This document shows, in pieces, positions 48,701 to 60,700 of a stretch of DNA of 64,000 nt. Position numbers and translations under genes: made by a program. The first letter of the stretch is position 1, and the number at the start of each line of letters is the position of its first letter. Source of the DNA: Callipepla californica brunnescens (Eukaryota > Chordata > Aves > Galliformes > Odontophoridae); NCBI GenBank assembly GCA_023055505.1, contig JALIRH010000062.1, positions 310,001-374,000 on the forward strand. The letters run 5' to 3'. The notes under the pieces were generated by a model. The model did not search any database. It was not told the DNA's origin and worked only from the letters and a program-made list of their open reading frames with translations.

Positions 48701-51700
48701 GATTACTTCAGCCGAAGTGTGAAACCTTGCACTTTTCTGTGTTGAATATCATTAGGTTCACAAAAGCCCACCTTTTGGGTTTATCAAGATTCCTCTGAAT
48801 GGCATCCCTTCCTTCTGCTCTATCAACTGAGGTTGAGAAGCACTGAGGTACTTCTCAAACCACAGGCACTTATTATTCATTTTGTTAGAAAGAACTGTAT
48901 GGAGAATTACTGTTTAAAATCCTTCCTTGTTCTTCAAAGTAATTTCCACATGCTCTCTTTTAAGCTTTGATTGTCTGCCATTTTCTCTCTGAGTGTATTT
49001 ATTTGTGGGCTAAGCCAGACATTTCATCTACTGATGGCTGGCTGCAGTATCTGGTGGAGATAAAGAGGTTTAGAGGTCAGAAAATTAAGATTACATGGAA
49101 ATCAAAGCTCATAGTGCAACTTTCAGAACTAGCCTTTAAATGTTGGTAGACAGTGGCTTGTTATTGAAGAGTCCCATATAAAAGTAATGATGGTGCTATA
49201 AATTGATCTGCAAATGTTGTTTGCCCTGGTTTTGTTTTCAGGACTGTTTATTGCCTTTATTAGATGAAACAATTTTTTTTTTTTTTTTCCCAAAACATAC
49301 TATTGAAGGAACCATTTTAGCAGCAGCTATTAAGAAGTGTATAATCCTGAGTATGTTTAAAAAATTATTTTACTTTGTGTGTTTCAGTTATTTGTTCTAA
49401 GTGTTTTTCCTAATGAACCAGTCTAGAATTTTGAATGTGCTTTTCAATAGTGTCTCCACTACTTCCCAAGGAGCTCTGGGTTGATATTGGTGGGTTGGTT
49501 GGTCTGTTTTTGTTCATTTTGTTTTGCTTTTTAGTACTTTCCTCCATTTTGTCAGTGTTGGAGCTCTCATTTTTCATTTTTAACATAGTTTTCTAATAAA
49601 GTGTTATTAAGAGAGCCAGTTTTTCTCCCTGCAAGATCAAGATGTCATCGCACTCTACCACTTACTGAAGGGGAGCTGTGGTGGGGAGGGGGTTGGCCTC
49701 TTCTCCCAGATAACTAATGACAGGACGAGAGGTCACAAGTTGTGCCGGGGAAGATTTAGATTAGATTTGAGGAAAAATTTTTTCTTTGAAACAGTGGTCA
49801 GGCACTGGAATGGCCTGCCTAGGGAGGTGGTTGAGGCACCATCCCTAGTGCTGTTCAAGAAGTGTTTAGATGAGGTGCTAAGGGATTTGATTTAGTAGCT
49901 TAGTGGGTAGGGATGGTGGTAGGAGGATGGTTGGACTAGATGATCTTGTAGGTCCTTTCCAATGTAATCTATCTATGAATCTATGAAATAAATACAACAG
50001 AATTTGACTTCATAAACACTTTAGCAGCTGTTACGTGTTTCTCTTTAATTTGGGGGAAGTCAGGTTAGAAATCCACATAAGGAGGCTAATGTGGGGAAAG
50101 CTTAGTGAATGAGTTTTGTTATAGGGAAAATATATTTAACATATTTCTATACCCTTACTTTAAAAGTGATTCATGAGATTTAGTTATTTAGATCTTCAAC
50201 ATCTTACAGAAGCTTCATTAAAACATGTAATGCTAGTTTTCTGTGAATAAGCATCTAGAGTATAATATGAAATATGGCACGGATTAATGTGGTCATAAAA
50301 AAAATAAAAAAGAAATACATCTTGATCTTCAAGATCTGAAGCATCACTAGAAGACTTGTATTCTACCTTAAAAATAAATATAGCGCTCCTACACATTCCA
50401 TGTCATTGCATTTGGCAACTACTGCTTCAGTACAAGCTGGGAAATGTAAGGATATGGCACAGTCATGCTGAAAAGGACCTTGGGTTAATGGTGGATGGAA
50501 GCTGGAGCCATCCATGTGCCCAGAAAGCCAACTGTATCCTGAGCTACATCTAAAGCAGTGTGGTCAGCAGGTTGAGTGAGGTGATCCTGCCTCTACACTG
50601 CTGAGACCCCACCTGGACTGCTGGCTGAGAGAGCTGGGGCTGTTCAACCTGGAGTTGAGAAGGCTCTGGAGGGACCTGATAGTGATCTTTCAGTGACTAA
50701 AGGGGCACTATAAGAAAGAAGGGGACAGACTCTATAGCAGGGTCAGTTGTGATAGGACAAGGGGACAACTAAAGGAGGGAAAATTTAAATTGTATATAAG
50801 AAAGTTGGTGAGGCTCTGAAACATGCTAATCACAGAAGTGCTGGGTGTCCCATTCCTGGAGGCATTCAAGGTCAGGCTGTACAGGACTCAACACGTGATC
50901 TAGGTGTAGGTGTCTCTGCTCATTGCTCGATGAACTTCAAGGGTCCCTTCCAACTCAGATGATTCTTTATCTGGGTTTTTCTTGAATCACTAACAAAGTG
51001 GGATATTTTTCTCAATTCTGAGTGCTAAGAGACTTACTCAAAGGTTTAGTTAAAACAGATGTGGCCAATATCTTTTAAATCAGTGAATTAAGGCCTAGAA
51101 TAACATTTTGATACTTCAGCTACATACAGGGTCTAAGACTGAACTCTGAAAGACTGACAAAAGATTTTCCACAGTTCTACTCGCAGTTCGCTTACTTTTT
51201 CACTTACAGTTTCTTCACTGTTGTTTCAAGCACAGGTTCATTAACTTCATGAACCTGGTTTTTGTTGTTTCCTTTCTAAACTAAGAATAGAGGTGAAATA
51301 CTGGTGTTTTTGTTTTGTTTTGTTTTTTTAACATGTGGCTAGTTGATTATTGGAATGTGTTCATTCCTCTCAATTCTTGCACAACAGAGAGTTACTTAAA
51401 ATTTGGATACAACAGTAGCAGATGCTGATGTGGCAATGCAGACCAAACATTCTTTCCTGCTTCTGTCAGCAAAGCAAATTGTTTAAAGGTCAAAGTAGCT
51501 TAACTAGTAAGGCTGACTCATGCAGATGTGGAATGTATGAACGCAGTGTACTGTGTTCTTCCTGTATATGTGGTAAGGGTTTACTTTGAATTGATAAAAT
51601 TGATAAATCATAGGTAATACATTAAAATACTGAAACGTTTGGTTTTCAATCAGGATGATTCAGTAACTCACTGAAAAAAATATGCATTCTGCAGTTTGAA

Positions 51701-54700
51701 ACAAATGTGCTGATCTGACCTCATAAAGCTGAAATCTAAAATACTCTTTCAAACTATTTTTATCAGAGACATTTAAAGAGAAAGAAGCCTGCCTCTATGC
51801 AATATTATTTTCCTGCAAGAAAAATCTTTTCAGCTGTGACATTCCTGTTCTGGCTTGGATTTTGTCCTCTGCAGAACCAGTACTTACTTGGTTATGCACC
51901 TGTCAGAATCATGTTACATTTTCTGTTACAATAACATTGTGCATGTTACACAAACTTTTTCTGTCAATTCTTTTGTTTGTTTAGGAGATTGATTTTTAGT
52001 GAGCTACAGTCCTGTCAGGTTGTTTGGTAACAGCCTGTCTGAACCTATGTGTCTGAACCTATGGACTGAAAGGCGTATATTCAAACATCTGGTAATTTCT
52101 AATTGTTTTCTGCCCCCTTCTCCGATCCTCAGGATAATACACTGCAGGTAGTGACAGAGATTTGAAGGTACTAAGCCCTTATGTGTTTTTTTCACCTCTG
52201 AAATACCAGACTCTGGAAGGTGTGAGGACACATCAGGATGAATTTCCAAGAAGTGCATAGTGATTTAAGAAAGACTCACAACAGTAATATTATTAACTGG
52301 TCAAGTTCTTTGTATTTTAGGCCTCATGTCTATCCATTACAATAGCTCGCTACCCTGAGGTCTGTTTTTGTTTTTTTTTTCCAAGACAGCTGTGTTTTGA
52401 GATTTTTTTTTTTTTTAAATACACTTGTTTAGACGAGGTACGCAGTCTGTGGGCATTAAAATAACTAATTTTATAACTGAACTATTTTTTATTTTTTTTT
52501 TATATAGTCCTTCAGGACCCCCATAGTGTCATTCCTAAAACATGCTAGTATTTCAGTCTGTAAACTTTACTTTGTCAAAGATTGCTTTTCTCTTACCTCA
52601 GCTAGCATACATTTTTAGCTTGCTTAAGAGTAGTTGCAGTATTTGTCAAAGAATATTTTATCTGAATGCGGTGTTTTGCTATAAAATGGTAATGAAATTA
52701 AGGTACTTAAATCCAGCTGAGATCAAGAAAGTCAGGAAAGAGGTTTAGGTGTCACTGTGATACCAAACTTCTCAAAAACTGCACCTGCTTTGTTATCTGC
52801 CATGCCTCATGTAGTTGCATTGGCTGCCCTGCTGTAGAGCAAAGTATTTTCTTAGCTAAAACCCAAGATGACAGAGATTTGTGTATATGTTTGTTTCTGA
52901 CTAGTGATGCTAGACAAAGTCTAACTTGTCTTCAGTACCTTTGAAATGCATAATTGGAGTGGTTTACCAGTGTAGTGCTCATTGCAGGTTGACATCATGT
53001 CACAATACTTAAATTAAGTTTTTTTGTTTTTTTGATTAACTACACAATTGAACTACACATTGAATAAACTATGCAAATAAGGATGTTATATTTAGTTTGA
53101 GAATTAAATGTGAAATTTAAAATGAGGAAAACATACATTAAAAGCTTTCACTGTCTAGAAACCGATAAAGTTCAGCGGTCTGTTTTAAGGAAGTTCTTTG
53201 TCATCAATTTTGTACCTTTTCTCAGTAAGTCAAAGGTTTACTGATAATTTACTGTAGGAGAATAGTTGCAAGAATTATTATAATGTCTGCCTCTTGAGTT
53301 GTGAGAAATAAAGATGGAAACATTAACCTGGTAAAAGGGGAAATAGCCACAAACTGAAACACAGGAAGTTCCACACAAATCTGTGTAAGAACTCCTTCAC
53401 TGGTGATGGAGCACTGGCACTGGCTTCTCAGAGAGGATGTGGAGTCATTCAAGACCCACCTGTGCAACCTGGTCTAGGGAGCCTGCTTTGACAGGGGGGT
53501 TGGACTAGATGATCTCTAGAAGTCCCGTCTAGCCCCTACAGTTCTGTGATCCTGTGAATAGGAGATGAGGAAACATGAGTGTTTTATGGTCTAAACCTGC
53601 AATGCTTCTTGGCAACGGGGGAATTTGCAATTGTAATATTCATCATCTGCTAATTGTCCTAGTTTGCTTAAATACTCCTTACAGATACATGTGATGATAC
53701 TTCTGATTACAGTTCTTGTTCTAAAATTATGTTCTACAAGGGCTGTTCTGAAAGTAATACCCTCTCTTTCTTTATGTCGGTGTCAGAAGTAGGTGTTGGT
53801 AGTATGGTAAGTAGAGGTTGAACCTACCCAAGAGTATTCCATTACATGTTGATGCTGTGTGACTGATGGCAGCAGAGGAGCAGTCTGTCAAATGGTGTCT
53901 GATGTGGAAGTATGGATAGAGCAAAGGTGTGTCATTGAATTCCTTCTTGCAGAAAAAATGACACCCACTGACAGTCACTGACTTGCTAAATATTTCTGGA
54001 GACCAAACAGTAAATGTGAGCACAGTGAGGTGGCAACAGCAGCAGTGGGCTGTCTATACTGGTGTAGATTTGCAGGCTCTTGTGCATCACAGGCATAAAT
54101 ACATAGCTCATGGTATTGACTGTTGAAAACTAGTGTTCAGTAACTGAGAATTTGCTCTATCAAATAGTGTGCTTTTTCTATCTGTTGTAGTTTCCATGGA
54201 AATAAATAGGAGGCATTACTTTTGGAGCAACCTATTTATTTATTGTATTGCTCATACACAGGTAGTAGCTGATATACATCAGCAAAAATCAGTAAGAATT
54301 GTGAAAATAACTTACCTCTTTTGATTGACATCTTGTTTCAACGTTTGGGTTTCTTTCTGTTTTAGAGGAAGCCCACATGTAAAGGGAACCCCACATTATA
54401 AAGAAGAACAATGTGCTCCTTCTTTGAATGTCGAAATGAAGAAAGTATTGGATCTGCAAGCTTCTATCACAAGGTATATTCACTAATTGCATTAGAACTT
54501 TTCTCTTTGTTGCAGTTACTTGTTAAAAAGAGAAGAGGAAACTGGATAGAAAGCTTTAGAAAGTTGAAGAATGTGAAAAAGTAAATTGTTCAGGAATTCT
54601 TTATTTCTGTGCTTGCCAGTACTTATATTTTGATGCTATGTAAAAATGTACATAGTACATTTATATTCAATATTACCTTACTTTAAAGTGTGTGTTTGTA

Positions 54701-57700
54701 CATGGGCTCAGAGTATGGATTAGATATTTCATGGAGGCACATGTACACTAGAGTAAAACTGTAGGTGGAATTCCAGTATTTCCTCCATTTGTCTGCATCT
54801 TTCATCTGAAAGATTTTGTTTACCTCGATTTTGGGGGGAGTGATTTCTTTCTCTACATATTTAACATAAGTTGGTGAAACTGTGTAGCATTGGGATGGGA
54901 TGGAAAAATAATGAAATGCAAATTGGAAATAGGCTTCAAAGGAGGAAATAGATATTAAAATACCTGTAGTAAATGTTGGAAAAAGCTTTCTTAGATAGCT
55001 TCAGGTTGTTACTTACATGTGAATAGATTAACAGTAGTTTTCAGAATTTTAGAGATATTTTTGGAAAATACTTAGAAGTCCAATGTCTGCTGGATTAATG
55101 ATCTTAATGAAAGTACAGGAAGTATTGTGGATTGTTTATGGCCCTGGTGATATTTGCAATTTTCTGCTGTAGATAAATAGTTGATTGTCTGCAGCATCCT
55201 ACGTTTAGTCAAAAGTAGTATGAGTATGATCTGCAGTTGTTCATGTACCATTTAAACAGTCACTCTGATTATACAGACCTGTTAATGATTTCTGACTCCC
55301 GGAATAAAACAAAGAGATATTATGTTTGGTAAGCTTGGTCTTACATATATATCTTTAGATCCTACTGTCTAAAAGCTTAGCACACTTCTGTTATAACTTA
55401 ATAGATATAACTTCCCAACTTACTTATGCAAAAGGAAGTAACGTGATGTTTGTTACACTAATTGATAATTCTGTGACATTGATTTGAGTTACAGATTTTA
55501 AAGAAAATTACAAATGCATTTGTTAGTTTGCAGTCCACATTAGAGGATCTACTTGTTGCTACTGCTGATGGATTTCTCCATCTTATTCACTGGGATGGTA
55601 TGACCAATGGAAGAAAGGCCATCAACCTGTGTACAGTTCCTTTTTCTGTGGATTTGCAGTCTTCTCGAGGTATATATACATATATATTTGTATGTATGTT
55701 GTGGGGTCTTTTTGGAGATTGCTTTGCTGCCATTCATAGAGACCTGAACAGGCTGGAGAGTTGAGCAGAGAGGGAACAGATGAGGTTTAACAAGTGCAAG
55801 TGTAGGGTCTTGCACTTAGGGAGGAGTAACCACTGGTACAGGTTGGGGGAAGACCTGCTGGAGAGGAGCTCTGAGGAGAGGGATCTGGGCGTTCTGGTGG
55901 ATAACAGGTTGGCAGTGAGCCAGCGTTGTCAGTGTGGTGCGTTAGAAAGAGCATGACCAGCAGGTCAAGGGAGGTGATCCTCCCTCTCTACTCTGTCCTG
56001 GTGAGGCCTCACCTGGAGTACTGTGTCCAGTTCTGGGCTCCTCGGTACAGAAAAGGCAGGGATCTCCTTGAAGGAGTCCAGTGGAGGTCTACAAAGATGA
56101 TAAAGGGCACCTCCCTTAAGAGGAAAAACTGAGAGACCTGGGTCTGTGCAACCTTGAAAACAGAAGATTCAGGGGGAATCTGATCCACGTCTATAAATAT
56201 CTAAGGTGTGGGAGGCAAAGGGATGAAGCTGAACTCTTCTCAGCAGTGTGTGGCAATAGGACAAGGGGAATTGGCCACCAACTGAAGCATAGGAAGTTCT
56301 GCACAAATGTGTGTGGGAACTTCTTCACAGTACAGGTGATGGAGCACTGGCACAGACTGCACAGAGTGGTGATGGAGTCTTCTTCTCCGGAGATGTTCAG
56401 GACCCGCCTGGATGCCTACCTGTGCAACCTGAGCTAGGGAGCTGCTTTGACAGGGGAGTTAGACTCGATGCTCTCTAGAGGTTTCCTTCCAACCCATAAA
56501 GTTCTGTGATTATTGAAGAAATACTGTCTAGTGTAAAATACAACTTACTTTGAAGCAGATAAGAGATTTTTTTTTTTTTTAATATGGACAAAACATCCTG
56601 TTTAAATTAGCTTTTGCTATGAAGTAGTAAATAACTGTAAAATTGTTGATTTGCATGTTGACATTTTTAAATCTGGTATCTTCTCAGCAGGTTCATTTTT
56701 GGGATTTGAAGATGTTTACATCAGAGATATGGAGTACTGTGCCACACTTGATGGTTTTGCAGTTGTTTTTAATGATGGCAGAGTTGGTTTCATTACACCA
56801 ATGTCAAGTAGATTCACTGCTGAGGTATATTCCTTCATTTACTGCACACCTTCTATAATACGTATCCTTTCACTGGTCACCTTCCAGTTAGCTTTCTGTT
56901 TTAACTTCTGTTCAGCAACGAAGAAATTTGAAAAAAAAAAAAAAAGAAGAAGAAGAAAAAAAACTCAACAACAGCTCAAGAGTTAACATAAAAGCATAAG
57001 AACAGTACAACAGTACTGTATTTAGCATTTAAGACTAATATTTATACTAGATTGCTTTAGGAGCAGTACGCATCTGTGGGAGAATAATTACTAGCTGGTG
57101 AAATTTCTAATTTTGTTTGTCTATTTTGGAATGTCATCATAGTTCTGAGGTCTTACTGCTGTCTGTGACAGCTTGTTTACTAGACATGAGTATAGAGTGA
57201 TTCAAAGAAGATTCTCCTGTACCAAAGTATTGTAGCTATTTCTAACTTTTGCTGTATTTTAAGTCTAACTCTTCTCATAGCAACAAGCATACTTCTGAGT
57301 TTGTTTGTTTGAAGCCCTTCTAAGCTAAGCACTTTCTGACTGTAGCTCAGCCTGCAAACCTCACTAAATTTTATCATTTAATCTTTTCTGATTAGGTAGA
57401 TGGACTAGATGATCTCTGAAGGTCCCTTCCAGCTAAACTATTTTATTCAGTTTTAATTACAAAATATCCAGAAGAATTTACCTAGGCCTAGACTCTATCA
57501 TGGTTGCAGATTTATTGCAGTTTTATTCTCTTGTTTCTTGATTTGTTTCCATCCTGAGTGCCACCTACTGCTTTTTATGTAGTAGCAGGGACATATTTAC
57601 TTTATAGGTAATGACTTCCTTTCTTTTTTCAGAACTTCGAAATAAAATCTACCGTATGTAAAAACTGGTTTCATTATTACTAATTCAAAAAAGAAAAATG

Positions 57701-60700
57701 GCAGTATGTAGGGAAGCTGTTTACCTGAGTCATGTCAGTTAATGTTGCTGTTTGCAATAGAAATTTACTGAGATGATGACAGTCAAGTAGCAAATCAGTT
57801 GTATGGCTTGCATAGGTAGCACATGGGTAGAAAGTGGCTATTATGAATGAAAGCACTGCTTAACTTAAACTGTTATGAATTCTTTTCTTTACAGCAGCTC
57901 CATGGTGTTTGGGCACAAGATGTCGTTGATGGAACCTGTGTGGCAGTGAATAACAAATACAGACTAATGGCATTTGGATGTGCCAAGTAAGTTTTGTTAA
58001 GAGTGGTTCAGTGGGGAAAAAAGAAGTATTTCCTTTTGTAACACAAGTGCTTATTTATTCTTACTAACTTGTGTTGCAGAAATTTGAGAGATGATCAGTT
58101 TTCCTAGTATATGGTGTCAAGAAGGCAGGAGGGAAGGCCTGCTTGAACTGAAATTGTAGATGATGCTTTTTCCAGCTTTGGGGAGAAAGAAAGGATTGGA
58201 AGGATTGGAAATGTGCTACTGTCCCAGTTAATTTCAGTGCAGGGTTATAAAGTCAATTTTAAGCAATTAATTGTAATAATTTTGAATGGAAATAGCATTT
58301 TATAGCCAACTGACAGAATGATCTGTCCTGACTGGGGAAAATTTTGCCTGTTTAAATATGCGAGTATTTAGAAATAAAATTTTAAAAAAGCAAGTGTAGT
58401 CATGGTCTTTATTTACTACTCTTTCTAGACCGTTCCTCCTGTGTAACAGTGTTTTAGGTGGTGTTGGATGCAGTTTTCTAAAAAAATGTATTTTTTTTCA
58501 GAGTGTTTCTTAAGACTATGATCATATAGGTCTTCAAATATATCTGAAGTAAAATTCTTCTAGTAGTAGTAACACAGTATGTTAGCATTTGCTTTTGAAG
58601 AACAGTTACTCTAATGCATAGACCTTAGTTTACAACTGCTACACTCCTGATGATGCCCTAGCACCTAGTAAAGACAGAATTCACTTGAACAGCTTGTAAT
58701 GCAGTTGGAAACCATAAAAATCTGTGGATCCTATGTATGTGTATGTTAACAGAGAATTAAAAGGTCTTGGTGTATTAGTTATTGTAATTTTTTTCTGGTC
58801 CTCCATTGCATTCTTAAAGCACTTTACAAAATATTTATAAGCTAAATATATAAATATTTTTATATGTAAGTATAACTCGGTATGTCTGTTCTGCAATAAG
58901 TTTGTAAGTAAGTTGTTCTGTTGTATCTGGACAAGTTGAGTTAATGAGAAAACAAGAGTTATGTATGAAAATTAAAGTGTAACTCATTTTATTAATATCT
59001 TGAAATTGATGAGAAGTTCAAATGGATTGTCTAAAATTGTTGTAATCTCTTTCAGTGGATCTGTGCAGGTTTATACAATAGATACTGCCACTGGAGCCAT
59101 GCAGTTTTCTCATAAGTTGGAGCTAACACCAAAACAATATCCTGGTGAGCTAATTTTGTTACTAGAATTTTCCAACCGTTTTTCAGGCACATGTTTTTAA
59201 CTACTTAGAAACTATTTGTTATTGTCTGTTATCACTGATGGCATTAGTTACATACTTTTGCACAGGTAAACTGAATTACTCTTGTGTATTTACTCTTTTT
59301 GCTGCTTGCTTGTAATTTTTAATTTTTCCATTACTTGCTAAGAAAATGAGAGATTATTGTCAAAACTGTTAACGAATGTGGTAAAACTGGCAGGAGTTAA
59401 CTTGAAACAATTGACATGCAGAGTGCTAAGATTACAGAAAATATTTTTTTGAGTAATTCAGCAATCCCCTGCCAAAACTGCAGTGAACAAAAAGTGAATT
59501 TTTAGTGTAGACTTCTAAGTGAGAAGTATACAAAAGGAATTAGTTATGTCTTGAACTGAAAATGTAAATTTCAACTGAAAGAAAAAAAAATAGGTGAGAG
59601 TTTCACAATTATGTGATGTGCCAGAGGAAGAAGTTTCAAGAGTGGCTGTAAAATCTTTTTTTCCCTGAAAACCATCTTACCAGAGTTGCAGTTATGCAGT
59701 TGTTGTAGCATGGTGTGTTTCTGGCCTGTTTTCATGTGATTTTAGTTTTCTACTGAACATATATTTGAAAGAAAATGTTAATTCTTGATTTATCTTCTAT
59801 TCATGTGGTTGAATGCAACAATAACTTACTGAAGAAATCTATCACTTATTTCTCTATGATTTGGTTTCTTCTGTTATGTTCTCCAACTGCTCTCATCTTA
59901 ACATTTTCTCACATACTATTTTACTGCCTGTTTTTAAACAGATATTTGGAATAAAACGGGGCCTGTTAAGCTAATCAGATGGTCACCTGATAGCTGTGTT
60001 GTTATGGTGACCTGGGAATGTGGAGGCTTGTCCTTATGGAGTGTTTTTGGTGCTCAGCTTATTTGTACTTTAGGAGGTGATTTTGCGTGAGTATCTTTCT
60101 CTCATTAACTTGTAAATATTGTATTAGGACACTTTAGTTTCTCATTATCTTAATTATAAAAGTAATACATTATCTTATTTTTTGTTCATGTTCTTTTATA
60201 ACACCTTAGTTATGGGAGTCATCGAATGTTATTTAGTAGTTTTGTAGTTGTCTTTCTGCCCATAGTAGCTAATGCAGACAAATATTGTTAGAGCTGCCTT
60301 GGCACCCATATATATTTACTGGACACTTGTTAACAATCCAGGAATCATAGTGTAGCTCACTCTAGACACTTAGCAATCACTTTACCTTTTAGGCTTTATA
60401 GTTGAGGATGATTGTAAGGACAGAATTGTGTGACAATACAAAGATAATTTCTTATGTTGACGAAGGAATTGCAGAGTCAAACTTTTTGTTCTATTTTTAA
60501 GGTATCAGTCTGATGGTACCAAAAAGGACCCTCTAAAGATCAGTTCTATGGTAAGTATGAATGCAAAAATACTGTCACAGGGGATGCCTGTTAATCTTTT
60601 ATTATTATTCTTACTTGTTGTAAAACCTTTCAGAAAAGCAGACTGGCTTTCTTTAGCTTTGTTACACTTAATGAGTAAGATGTGTATACTGTTCTTCCTA

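Larger units (their letters stand above)
42408..54365 (+). other. RIC1: RIC1 intron 3
   Basis: The largest intron here. It carries CR1 copies at about 48.0, 49.6, 50.4 and 53.3 kb, a mariner fossil at 53.7 kb, a possible LTR remnant at 43.2 kb, and an A-run near 44799-44818. Nothing coding is supported. Confidence 0.85.
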
